Shown: positions 1-6,787, numbered from the stretch's first letter. The stretch: 20,378 bases of DNA from Caldilineaceae bacterium (GCA_014879855.1 JACSRH010000207.1:1-20378); one strand, 5' to 3'. The notes: generated from the letters alone by a model not told the origin. Numbers and translations: made by a program.

Positions 1-648
1 AACAGGCAACTATCGGCAAGCACTCTCTGCGTTTCTCTGCGTCTCCGCGCCTCTGCGTCAAAAACAGGGTTTTTCAAACATTTTCTAAGCGCCATTTCAA
101 CAACAATGGCGTTGCCGACTTTATTATACCAGAAAGAAAACTGGGGTGATCGATCCCTGCCTTCGCCCGAAAAGGGGTGAAAAAGCAGCGGCTGTATATC
201 ACCATCAACGCATCAAAGGGTGGAACAAGGGAAGCGCATTTCAATAGAACGTGAGACTTTAGTCGCTGCCAGGCATAACGCGCGTCTTGTAGTTTGTAGC
301 AGCATAAAAGGGGTTCATATGAAGGAGTGGCAGATATGGACATGCCAGATGCTAGCTCTTGATTGCCACAGGTCGGGGTGAGAAACTGGCTGAGGTTACG
401 CCGGCGCAGAAGGAACAATTGCTCGACTGACTTGGACAGAGCGCCCGCGACCGGGCCACGTCATTTGTAAGCAAGAGCGCCGAGGCGCCTCAGTATCGAC
501 GCATCCCCTTTGTGGAGCATCGCGCGCTCGCGTCTGCGCCGCCACTGGCAATCCGTTGGCAGGTGAGCCGCTTCCCCCATCAGCCACGTGTGATAGCGTA
601 GCGGTGGAGTCCAAATCTAAAGTTTGATGAATTTCTGGTGCAATTCAA
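1..648. other. Gene-poor stretch before ctaA, no intact gene recognised
   Basis: No convincing intact coding region is visible on either strand. The stretch begins with a short repeat rich in TCTCTGCG (about 24-59). A ribosome binding site-like AAGGAG at 322-327 is followed by ATG at 336, but that frame stops after eight codons. A neighbouring plus frame (356-598, interrupted by one TGA at 428-430) has an amino-acid mix that looks protein-like, so a decayed gene is possible. No family was recognised. No RNA gene was seen. Confidence 0.5.
24..59. repeat. Short degenerate repeat of TCTCTGCGT units
   Basis: Copies of (T)CTCTGCGT recur at about 10-bp spacing (24-33, 34-43, 52-59), with a CTCCGCGC variant between them. 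Its complement resembles the GCGCGAAGGCGCAGAGA stretch at about 2741-2758 in this same window. The unit may therefore belong to a dispersed intergenic repeat family, but genome-wide copies cannot be seen here. Confidence 0.5.
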
Positions 649-1659
649 ATGGCAGCAAAAAACGAGAAGGCCGTTACCATCTGGCTATTGATCGTGGCCG
701 TATTGATTGCGACGATGGTCGTCGTGGGCGGGTATGTGCGGCTCACGCGGTCGGGGCTTTCAATTGTCGAGTGGAACCCAGTCAGCGGCGTGATGCCTCC
801 ACTCAGCGCAGCAGCCTGGCAGCAAGAGTTCGTCAAGTACCAACAGACGCCAGAGTTCAAGATCGTCAACCGCAACATGACGCTGGAAAGCTACCAGCGC
901 ATCTTCTACCTGGAATGGGCGCATCGCCTGATCGCTCGCATCGCCGGGCTGATCGTTGTCCTGCCGCTCACCTTTTTTCTCTGGAAACGCATCATCCCCT
1001 GGCGCGCTTCAGCCGCGTATCTGCTCGTTGTCCTGTTGTTTGGGGTGCAAGGTTTTCTGGGGTGGTACATGGTGGCGAGTGGGCTGGAGGCTACGCCGCA
1101 GGTAAGCCCTTTTCGTCTGACCATCCATCTGCTGACGGCGCTGCTGTTGTTGGCAATCACGCTCTGGCTGGCGTTCAACCGCATCTACCATCAGCCCGGT
1201 CTGCGCTGGCGACAGTGGTCTGCGATCGGTGTGTTCACCCTGGCCGCGATCGTCCTGCAGATCGCCTATGGAGGGTTGGTGGCAGGCTTGAAGGCCGGCC
1301 ACATCTCCAACACCTGGCCGCTGATGTTCGGCGTGTGGGCGCCGGGCGGTATGTTGACGGTGATGGATTCCTGGCTGATGAGCGCCGTCGCCGCGCCGGT
1401 TACTGTGCATTTCATCCATCGCTGGCTTGCCTTTGGCGTCCTGGCGGCCGCGCTCTGGCTTTTGTTGCGCCAACGCACCGGCGCGACGCGTGACGTTCGC
1501 CTCGATGCCGCGCTTCTGGTCGCCATCATTCTGCTTCAAATTGGGCTTGGCGTCAGCGTGGTGCTTTGGGGCGTACCGCTCTGGCTGGCGTTGCTCCACC
1601 AGGCGACGGCGCTGTTGATGTTTACAGTAGCGATCCACCTCAATCATCGCCTGGCGTAG
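649..1659 (+). CDS. ctaA: Heme A synthase, COX15/CtaA type
   Basis: This 336-residue polytopic membrane protein matches the COX15/CtaA family, which oxidises the C8 methyl group of heme O to the formyl group of heme A for aa3-type cytochrome oxidases. About eight hydrophobic segments are visible. The expected histidines occur in pairs: H92 in the EWAHR motif, H160 (TIHLL), H254/H257 (HFIHRW) and H317 (LLHQA). The long first loop (GLSIVEWNPVSGVMPP, about 36-51, then the stretch up to YLEWAHR) is characteristic of the COX15-like, alphaproteobacterial/mitochondrial type rather than the short Bacillus type. The ATG at 649 has no clear Shine-Dalgarno sequence. No oxidase subunit or ctaB gene is adjacent in the window, so the gene appears to stand alone. 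It ends against a decayed sensor fragment on the other strand. Confidence 0.93.
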   Translation: MAAKNEKAVTIWLLIVAVLIATMVVVGGYVRLTRSGLSIVEWNPVSGVMPPLSAAAWQQEFVKYQQTPEFKIVNRNMTLESYQRIFYLEWAHRLIARIAGLIVVLPLTFFLWKRIIPWRASAAYLLVVLLFGVQGFLGWYMVASGLEATPQVSPFRLTIHLLTALLLLAITLWLAFNRIYHQPGLRWRQWSAIGVFTLAAIVLQIAYGGLVAGLKAGHISNTWPLMFGVWAPGGMLTVMDSWLMSAVAAPVTVHFIHRWLAFGVLAAALWLLLRQRTGATRDVRLDAALLVAIILLQIGLGVSVVLWGVPLWLALLHQATALLMFTVAIHLNHRLA

Positions 1660-1957
1660 TGGGCGCCCGAGCGAATCCCACCAGGCGTTTAGAGAAGCCG
1701 ACGCTGCATCGAGCGTCTGCGCAAAGTGCTGGCGCGCCATTGGCAGCGCCGGATTGGTCGGTGCGACAAGCGCCAGCCATGTCATCTGTTGCGACAATAT
1801 ACGCTGACGGCCGGCAAGGTTGATGAGCAGAGCGTCGTCGCGCTGGCTTACCACGACGGCACAGGTGATCGTTACCGAGACGATCACCAGGAAGAGGGAG
1901 GCAGAAAACAGTAGGCCAAGTCGAAGGCCCAAGTCGAAGGCGTAGAGAATTGACCAT
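1660..1957 (-). pseudogene. Truncated, frameshifted N-terminus of a PilJ/NarX-type membrane sensor
   Basis: Read on the minus strand from ATG 1957, the sequence encodes MVNSLRLRLG and then shifts frame. The next frame carries a transmembrane helix (LLFSASLFLVIVSVTITC) followed by INLAGRQRILSQQMTWLAL, the hallmark of the type IV pili methyl-accepting chemotaxis N-terminal (PilJ/NarX-like) periplasmic domain. The shift coincides exactly with a 13-bp tandem duplication (1916-1941). Removing one copy joins the two frames into an uninterrupted MVNSLRLRLGLLFSASLFL. Sensor-like sequence fades after about WWDSLG, close to 1660, where the frame runs antisense into ctaA with low-complexity Q/R-rich translation. 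The HAMP and output domains are missing. It is therefore a remnant of a histidine kinase, cyclase or chemoreceptor; which one cannot be told. Confidence 0.72.
1916..1941. repeat. Exact 13-bp tandem duplication (2 copies)
   Basis: CCAAGTCGAAGGC occurs twice head to tail (1916-1928 and 1929-1941) with no mismatch, and the identity does not extend beyond the two units. Thirteen is not a multiple of three. The duplication shifts the reading frame of the minus-strand sensor remnant and is probably the inactivating lesion, or one of them. Confidence 0.95.
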
Positions 1958-2206
1958 GATGAAGAATTGCACAACAATAGATGGGTTTCCCCAGCATGCC
2001 GTCCGCGCAGTTTTACTGGTTGTCGAGCAAATCCGACAAAAGTCGGTGACAAAAAGGCGACTAGATGATAAGCTGAAGTTGTTGCACAAAGGTTTATCTG
2101 GAACAGTCGAGGATCTGTCCTGTTTTGTTGCCATTGATCGGTGACTGACGGCTCTCTTGTCGTTACAATCCTCTTGGAGATTGTTGTCTTGAAGATGAAC
2201 TACAAC

Positions 2207-2249
2207 CAGTGTGAAACCACTCACAGTGTGAAACCACTCACAGTGTGAA
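2207..2249. promoter_or_regulatory. Two tandem CRP-type palindromes (17-bp period) upstream of the ferritin-like gene
   Basis: The 17-bp unit CAGTGTGAAACCACTCA is present at 2207-2223 and 2224-2240, followed by a partial third copy to 2249. Each full unit creates TGTGA-AACCAC-TCACA (2210-2225 and 2227-2242), an exact match to the TGTGA-N6-TCACA consensus of CRP-family regulators. The sites end 33 bases before the ATG at 2275, so they would overlap the promoter or leader of the ferritin-like gene. A repressor or leader role is therefore as likely as activation. No convincing -35/-10 pair was identified here. The alternative is a simple tandem duplication with no function. Confidence 0.6.
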
Positions 2250-2274
2250 GTCAATCAGAAATGGAGAAACTCTC

Positions 2275-2700
2275 ATGAACAAGCAAACCTTGATCGATCA
2301 TCTGAATGAAGATCTGGCAGGAGAATTTGGCGCCATCATTCAGTATCTGACGTATGCCGCCAAGGCAACCGGCCCTTATCGCCCGCAACTGGCGCAATTT
2401 TTCATGGTCGAAGTGGCGGATGAACAATTGCATGCGCAGTTCCTGGCAAACAAGATCGTTGCTTTGGGCGGCGAACCGACCACCACCCCGCGCCCGGTGC
2501 CCGCAGCGCACACCAATCGCGAGATGCTGGAAGCCGTATTGAGCGCTGAACGCCGCGCCACTGCCGACTACACACAGCGCGCAAATGAGGCCGAGGAACT
2601 TGGCGACAAGGGGCTGCAGGTGCAACTGGAAGACATGGTGCGCGATGAAAGCGGCCATTCTGAAGAAACCGAGCGAATCCTGCGCGACTGGCCGCTCTAA
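2275..2700 (+). CDS. Ferritin-like diiron protein (bacterioferritin/Dps-related)
   Basis: This 141-residue four-helix-bundle protein carries the full ferritin diiron set: E17, E50-x-x-H53 (ADEQLHAQ), E92 (AERRATADY) and E125-x-x-H128 (RDESGHSEE). Their spacing is close to that of bacterioferritin. The residue aligned with the heme-ligating methionine of bacterioferritin is Q51, so heme binding as in classical Bfr is not expected. Likely roles are iron oxidation and storage or peroxide detoxification in the cytoplasm. The ATG at 2275 is chosen because GGAG lies 9-12 bases upstream; an in-frame GTG at 2245 would add ten residues and start inside the tandem repeats. Two CRP-type sites precede it. 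The gene appears monocistronic and is followed by a strong hairpin. Confidence 0.85.
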   Translation: MNKQTLIDHLNEDLAGEFGAIIQYLTYAAKATGPYRPQLAQFFMVEVADEQLHAQFLANKIVALGGEPTTTPRPVPAAHTNREMLEAVLSAERRATADYTQRANEAEELGDKGLQVQLEDMVRDESGHSEETERILRDWPL

Positions 2701-2808
2701 AAAGCTCTTGGCAATTTCGCCCGAGCTTGACGGCGCTCGCGGCGCGAAGGCGCAGAGATACCCGCGAGCATGTCTTCTTGCAGCGTTAGCGTAAAGAGTT
2801 TCACTCTC

Positions 2809-2853
2809 AATAGAAGCGGCTCAGGCGTGTCAACCACCTGAGCCGCTTCTATT
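2809..2853. terminator. Perfect 17-bp hairpin between convergent genes
   Basis: AATAGAAGCGGCTCAGG (2809-2825) pairs exactly with CCTGAGCCGCTTCTATT (2837-2853) across an 11-base loop. It lies between the ferritin-like gene (+) and the aminotransferase (-), which converge. There is no clean T-tract, so it may be a bidirectional terminator or an RNA-stabilising structure. Confidence 0.65.
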
Positions 2854-2963
2854 CCATCACATTCCAGCCAAGCGCCCACCAAGCCGCGCCTGGCCCCCGC
2901 AAACACATCAGGCATCCCGAACGCTGGATGAGTTGCCATCCTGTGTAAGCACGGCATGTTCGT

Positions 2964-4139
2964 TTAGTTGTCGCATGGTATTGTCGCCTCAAGCAGTGCA
3001 CTCATGGCCTCCTCCAACCGCCGCAGATCTTCTTCGCTGTTGTATCCCTGCACCGAAATGCGCACAAAATGACGCCCTTGCCAGTTGATGCACGGGATCT
3101 CGATAGCAAAGTCGTCGTACAGGCGCTCCTTCAGCACCGCGAGATCCGGCTGCAACGGGATGGGGACAATCGCCATCTGGTGATAATAACCTGGCTGGGC
3201 CGGATAGACTGTCGCCATACCCGTGAGCGCGGCCAGCCTCGCCAGGCTGGCCGTGAGCAGATCATGGCAACCGCGGCGTACGGCGGGCCAGTGATGCTCC
3301 GCCTGGAAATCGATCGCAGCCGGCACGCTGAGAAAAGCCGAGAGGTCATCGGTGCCCTGCCACTGCAGCGCGCTGATAAAATCGTTTTCTTCAAAATGAC
3401 CGCGCTCCGGGCCAAAGCCCCAACTCGTGACCAGCGGCTCGATGCGTGGCTGGAGGTGCGGCTGCACCCAGAGAAATCCCGCCCCTTTGGGCGCACAGAG
3501 CCACTTGTGGAGATTGCCGGTGTAGACATCAGCGCCCAGACTGGCAAGGTCCAGGTCGATCTGGCCGGGCGCGTGCGCGCCGTCGATGACGGTGAGGATG
3601 CCCGCGCGGCGCGCACGCGCACAGATTGCGGCGATCGGCAGCGTCAAGGCCGTCGGCGAGGTGATGTGGCTCAGATAAATCACGCGTGTTTGGGCGGTCA
3701 CCCCTTGCCATAATTCTTCGAGCATGGCGCCGCCATCGCTGACGGGCAGGGCAATGGGCTGGCGCACATAACGCGCCCCGCGCTTAGTGCAGGCCAGTTC
3801 CCAGGCATTGCTGCACGCTCCATATTCGTGGTTGCTGGTCAGCACTTCATCGCCCGGCTGTAGGTCGAGAGAACGGGCCACCACGTTGACGCCAAACGTG
3901 GCGTTATGGACAAAGACGAGTTCTTCGGGGCGCACATTGACGTAGCGCGCCAGAATCATACGCGCCTCGCGCAGGGCAGGCATTGCCTCACGGCTGAAAA
4001 AGCGCACAGGCTGGCGCTCCACCTGCCGCTGCCATTCCTGGTAGACTTCGAAGACTGGCAGCGGCGTGGCCCCAAACGAACCATGGTTGAGGAAAATCAC
4101 ATCTGGGTCAAGTTGAAAATAGCTGCGTAGCGAGCACAT
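2964..4139 (-). CDS. PLP-dependent class V aminotransferase, isopenicillin N epimerase-like
   Basis: This 391-residue protein is a fold-type I PLP enzyme of aminotransferase class V, in the subgroup often labelled isopenicillin N epimerase-like. The N-terminus FLNHGSFGATP (about 16-26) is typical of that subgroup. H104 in NHEYGA is the ring-stacking residue, D186 in DGAHAPGQ pairs with the pyridine nitrogen, and K212 in NLHKWLCAPKG is the Schiff-base lysine. R360 in HFVRISVQ matches the substrate-carboxylate arginine. All key residues are present, so it should be active. The substrate is unknown; relatives include epimerases, lyases and desulfurases, and true epimerisation of isopenicillin N is unlikely without beta-lactam genes. 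It sits alone on the minus strand, tail to tail with the ferritin-like gene. The ATG begins MCSLRSYFQLDPDV; the Shine-Dalgarno sequence is weak. Confidence 0.85.
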   Translation of the reverse strand: MCSLRSYFQLDPDVIFLNHGSFGATPLPVFEVYQEWQRQVERQPVRFFSREAMPALREARMILARYVNVRPEELVFVHNATFGVNVVARSLDLQPGDEVLTSNHEYGACSNAWELACTKRGARYVRQPIALPVSDGGAMLEELWQGVTAQTRVIYLSHITSPTALTLPIAAICARARRAGILTVIDGAHAPGQIDLDLASLGADVYTGNLHKWLCAPKGAGFLWVQPHLQPRIEPLVTSWGFGPERGHFEENDFISALQWQGTDDLSAFLSVPAAIDFQAEHHWPAVRRGCHDLLTASLARLAALTGMATVYPAQPGYYHQMAIVPIPLQPDLAVLKERLYDDFAIEIPCINWQGRHFVRISVQGYNSEEDLRRLEEAMSALLEATIPCDN

Positions 4140-4264
4140 AGATTCCTATCGGCAAAAAAACAGCAATCAGGGACATCTTCCGGAAAACTTGAAGGCTTTC
4201 TGGTGGATTGTAAAGGCAAGTCACGGAAATGGATGAATAGCGTGTTGCAAGGTTTGCCACGTCT

Positions 4265-4317
4265 CCCCAGCACTGGTCAGGCGCAGCGGCTCAACCAACC
4301 CTTTGCCACTGCTGGGG
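4265..4317. other. Imperfect inverted repeat downstream of spoVS
   Basis: CCCCAGCACTGG (4265-4276) and CCACTGCTGGGG (4306-4317) are complementary at 11 of 12 positions, with a 29-base loop. It lies in the 233-base gap between spoVS and the aminotransferase start, both on the minus strand. It could help terminate spoVS transcripts, but there is no T-tract and the loop is long. Nothing else is recognisable in this gap. Confidence 0.35.
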
Positions 4318-4372
4318 ATGTAGCCAGAATTTGGCGCTCTGTGCGGAATAAACAGTCGTGTACGGCGCGCCA

Positions 4373-4681
4373 TCAGCACGCGGCTGCCGCCTCCATCGCT
4401 GCCCCAACTGCTGCCATCGCACGCTTGCAGATCGCCATGCGGATGGCGGTGCGTTCAGCCCCTTCGATTTCGACCGCCGTGAACTCCGGCACGATCATCA
4501 GATCGAAGCCGTCGTCACGCAGATACCCGCGCGCGATGGTCACTGCCTTAATCGCCTGATTGAGCGCGCTGGCGCCAATCGCCTGCATCTCGACATAGCC
4601 TTGTTCCCGCATAATGCCGGCAATTGCGCCTGCAACTGCAGTTGAACGTGATTGGCTGGAGACCCTGATGAGTTCTGCCAT
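4373..4681 (-). CDS. spoVS: SpoVS-family (Alba-like) protein
   Basis: Residues 1-86 match stage V sporulation protein S: an AELIRVSSQSRSTAVAGAIA start, then MQAIGASALNQAIKAVTIAR and VPEFTAVEIEGAERTAIRMA. SpoVS belongs to the Alba-like fold and is thought to bind nucleic acid or act as a regulatory dimer. It affects late sporulation and septation in Bacillus but is widespread in non-sporulating lineages. The ATG at 4681 is chosen because GGAGG (4690-4694 on the complement) is ideally placed; an upstream in-frame ATG would add 48 residues that do not resemble the family. The protein is 102 residues against about 86 for the family, because of an alanine-rich tail ending AAMEAAAAC. No sporulation gene is near. 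Confidence 0.9.
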   Translation of the reverse strand: MAELIRVSSQSRSTAVAGAIAGIMREQGYVEMQAIGASALNQAIKAVTIARGYLRDDGFDLMIVPEFTAVEIEGAERTAIRMAICKRAMAAVGAAMEAAAAC

Positions 4682-4801
4682 GTGAATGCCTCCTTGAAAG
4701 AATCGACAAGTAATGAAAGCCGGTGCAATGTGGTTGGATGGTAGTGGCGTCTTGGCTGCACATCGTTTTCTTTTCACGTTCAGTCTATATCTTTGGCCGA
4801 T

Positions 4802-4834
4802 GATGGCGCGTTGATCGCACGTCAACGCGCCATC
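4802..4834. terminator. Perfect 13-bp hairpin upstream of spoVS
   Basis: GATGGCGCGTTGA (4802-4814) pairs exactly with TCAACGCGCCATC (4822-4834) across a 7-base loop. No T-tract follows on either strand. It is the second hairpin after dhaL in the direction of transcription and may be a backup terminator, or a structure or operator in the spoVS leader. Confidence 0.5.
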
Positions 4835-4869
4835 GGTTAACTGACCTGCCGTGGCAGTTTCTACAATAG

Positions 4870-4901
4870 CAAATGCCGGACAAGCTTTCGTCCGGCATTT
4901 G
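4870..4901 (-). terminator. Hairpin terminator of the dhaK-dhaL operon
   Basis: CAAATGCCGGAC (4870-4881) and GTCCGGCATTTG (4890-4901) form a perfect 12-bp stem with an 8-base loop, 54 bases beyond the dhaL stop codon. The base of the stem is A/T-rich but no long U-tract follows on the minus strand, so termination efficiency is uncertain. Confidence 0.65.
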
Positions 4902-4954
4902 TTTACAGCTTATTCCGTTCTTCTGGGCGTTATGTCGCGTCTAAAGCGTGCAGT

Positions 4955-5617
4955 TCACGACGGATGATTTTCGTCCCAGACCGTGCTCATCGCCTGCAAC
5001 AAGTAGGTGAGGGAGACCGCGCCAGGGTCAGGATGGCCGAAGCTGCGCTCGCCTAATTTGGCCGCCCGCCCGCGCTTGGCGACCATGGTCTGCGTAGCAG
5101 CGACGCCAGCCTCGGCCGCGGGCAACGCCGTGCGCCATGCTACGATAAGCGGTGTATCCGCGGGTTGGCCGGCCAACGCATCGACAAAGGGCTGTAGCGC
5201 GTCTATGAGCGTTTTGTCACCAGGTTGGGCCTTGCCCAGCCGCGTGACCGTCGCCAAGCCGGCCTGCAGCGCCGTCGTGGTGGTGGTCAGGTTGTATGGG
5301 CCATCGCTTAAGGCGCGGCCAACTGTCGTGATCAGTGCGCCCAGCAATGCCCCGGATGCGCCTCCGCCAGCATCGGCAAACGCCGCGCCTGCCGCCACTA
5401 GTAAATCGCCAGCGCTCCCATTTGCTTCTTTGGCGGCAGTGTGTGCGGCGCGCAACCCGCGCACCATCGTGGCGCCGTGGTCGCCGTCGCCCGCTACGGC
5501 ATCCAACCTCCCAAGTTCCTGCTCATGGACGACCATGCTCTCCAGGGCATACGCCAGCCAGCGACGCACGACGCTCTCGGCGCCCTTTGCTGCATTCTCC
5601 ATTTCCACCTCAAGCAT
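4955..5617 (-). CDS. dhaL: Dihydroxyacetone kinase subunit DhaL (ATP/ADP-binding domain)
   Basis: This 220-residue protein is the nucleotide-binding partner of DhaK. The motif LDAVAGDGDHGATM contains D39, D44 and D46, the aspartates that hold two Mg ions and the ADP/ATP phosphates in DhaL. Glycine/serine-rich stretches (FADAGGGASGALLG, about 90-103) and the C-terminal GHPDPGAVSL segment complete the helical-barrel nucleotide site. The start chosen is ATG 5617, which overlaps the dhaK stop by eight bases (ATGCTTGA) and implies translational coupling; ATG 5602, preceded by GAGGTGG, is a possible alternative. No DhaM phosphotransferase gene follows. Whether the phosphoryl donor is ATP or a PTS protein encoded elsewhere cannot be decided here. 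A hairpin ends the operon. Confidence 0.9.
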   Translation of the reverse strand: MLEVEMENAAKGAESVVRRWLAYALESMVVHEQELGRLDAVAGDGDHGATMVRGLRAAHTAAKEANGSAGDLLVAAGAAFADAGGGASGALLGALITTVGRALSDGPYNLTTTTTALQAGLATVTRLGKAQPGDKTLIDALQPFVDALAGQPADTPLIVAWRTALPAAEAGVAATQTMVAKRGRAAKLGERSFGHPDPGAVSLTYLLQAMSTVWDENHPS

Positions 5618-6614
5618 GGGTGTAAGCCGCCGATGCGCACGGGGCATTGAGCAGCCGCGTCAACTCATCGTCGAGCCAGCAGAGAGTCAGCGAGCAGCCG
5701 GCCATGTCAAGCGAGGTGACCATTTCAGCGACAATCGGCTGCGTTGGTTGCAGCCCTTCCGCCAACAAGCGTCGATGAATATCTTTGTAGAGTACGAACA
5801 GTTCTTCGTACTGGGTCGAACCCAACCCATTGAGCAGCACAGCCACTGACGCGCCCCCCCGGGGAGGCGCGTCGCTGAGGAGTGTTGCCAGCAGTAAATC
5901 CGCCACTTCGCGCGCTGGCCGCATGTGGCTGGACTGAATGCCGGGTTCGCCATGCACGCCCAGCCCCAGTTCCATCTGGCCCGGCGCCACCGTGAAGAGC
6001 GGCGCGGTTTGTCCTGGCAGCGTGCAACCGGCAAAGGCCACACCGAAAGAACGGGTGCGCTGATTGGCTTTGCGCGCCAATCGTTCGACCTCGTCGAGGC
6101 TATCCCCGCGCGCCGCGCTGGCCCCGGCGATCTTGAAGACGAAGAAGTCGCCAGCAATGCCGCGGCGTTCGTCCTCCTGGCCGCGCGGCGCTGAAGCAAC
6201 ATCGTCGGTCACGCGCACCGTGCGCGCATCGATGCCTTCATCCTGACAGCGCAGTTCGGCCATATCGAAGTTGAGCACATCACCGCTGTAGTTGCCGTAG
6301 CAATAGAGTACGCCTGCCTGACTCGCCACGGCCTTAGTGACCCGATAGATCTGCTCCGCCGAAGGCGCAGTAAAAATATTCCCCATCACAGCCGCGGTTG
6401 CCAGCCCGGGGCCGACATAGCCACAAAAGGCCGGGTAGTGCCCAGAGCCGCCGCCAATGACAAGCGCCACCTTGCCCGGCTGCGGCGCATCGACCGCCAT
6501 CACGCCCGATGCGTTGGGCACGCGTTTGACCAGCCGGCCATAGGCAGCGACAAATCCTTCAATCAGCTCGGCGCGGAAGTCAGCCGGATCATTGTAGAGT
6601 TTCGTCATACTCAT
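5610..6614 (-). CDS. dhaK: Dihydroxyacetone kinase subunit DhaK (substrate-binding)
   Basis: This 334-residue protein matches DhaK, which binds dihydroxyacetone covalently as a hemiaminal and presents it for phosphorylation. GGGSGHYPAF (54-63, with H59) and GVHGEPGIQ (with H221, the covalent histidine) are both intact, as is YCYGNYSGDVLNFDMA (104-119). Length is close to the family norm of about 330-360. It is the first gene of a two-gene operon, with an 8-base overlap into dhaL. The ATG at 6614 is used; ATG 6608 two codons later is equally possible, and the Shine-Dalgarno sequence is weak for both. An intrinsic-terminator-like hairpin reads on the same strand about 80 bases upstream, suggesting attenuation. 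Related kinases act on erythrulose or other ketoses, so the exact substrate is inferred. Confidence 0.9.
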   Translation of the reverse strand: MSMTKLYNDPADFRAELIEGFVAAYGRLVKRVPNASGVMAVDAPQPGKVALVIGGGSGHYPAFCGYVGPGLATAAVMGNIFTAPSAEQIYRVTKAVASQAGVLYCYGNYSGDVLNFDMAELRCQDEGIDARTVRVTDDVASAPRGQEDERRGIAGDFFVFKIAGASAARGDSLDEVERLARKANQRTRSFGVAFAGCTLPGQTAPLFTVAPGQMELGLGVHGEPGIQSSHMRPAREVADLLLATLLSDAPPRGGASVAVLLNGLGSTQYEELFVLYKDIHRRLLAEGLQPTQPIVAEMVTSLDMAGCSLTLCWLDDELTRLLNAPCASAAYTHA

Positions 6615-6690
6615 TCTCGCTTATGTGGATTTCCGGATCGCGGACGTCGCTGTCTGCTTTCTAGAATCTATGCAACTGGACAGCCACAGT

Positions 6691-6728
6691 AAAAAAGCAG
6701 CCACGGATATAGCGAATGGGGTGGCTGC
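6691..6728 (-). terminator. Intrinsic terminator/attenuator-like hairpin upstream of dhaK
   Basis: On the minus strand GCAGCCAC (complement of 6721-6728) pairs with GTGGCTGC (complement of 6697-6704) across a 16-base loop and is followed directly by TTTTTT (complement of 6691-6696). This is the architecture of an intrinsic terminator pointing toward dhaK. No minus-strand gene lies upstream in this divergent spacer, so it is a candidate attenuator in a dhaK leader RNA, or a relic. Confidence 0.5.
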
Positions 6729-6762
6729 CGCGGACTTTATTCGAAAATCGTCCAGATCTGTC

Positions 6763-6787
6763 CGTCGGATCCGCCGGATCCATGACG
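6763..6787. other. Short inverted repeat in the dhaK/transporter spacer
   Basis: CGTC-GGATCC-GCC-GGATCC-AT-GACG forms an imperfect palindrome (6763-6787) in the divergent spacer between dhaK and the DMT transporter gene. It could be an operator for either direction; no regulator gene is adjacent. Confidence 0.3.

Noticed and set aside
624..1493. Long plus-strand open frame (289 codons) in a different frame from ctaA
   Set aside because: It overlaps ctaA completely, its translation is arginine-rich and low in hydrophobic structure, and it lacks any family motif, whereas the ctaA frame has all COX15 signatures.
1009..1655. Continuation of the sensor reading frame antisense to ctaA
   Set aside because: The frame stays open, but the translation becomes Q/R/H-rich with no HAMP, kinase or cyclase motif. 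Only the part beyond the ctaA stop codon (about 1660-1957) looks like a genuine sensor.
1950..2144. Small plus-strand open frame (64 codons) upstream of the ferritin-like gene
   Set aside because: It overlaps the start of the sensor remnant, has no ribosome site and no recognisable family, and its composition gives no coding signal.
2964..4139. Beta-lactam biosynthesis (true isopenicillin N epimerase)
   Set aside because: The similarity is to a broad subgroup; no isopenicillin N synthase, ACV synthetase or expandase gene is present.
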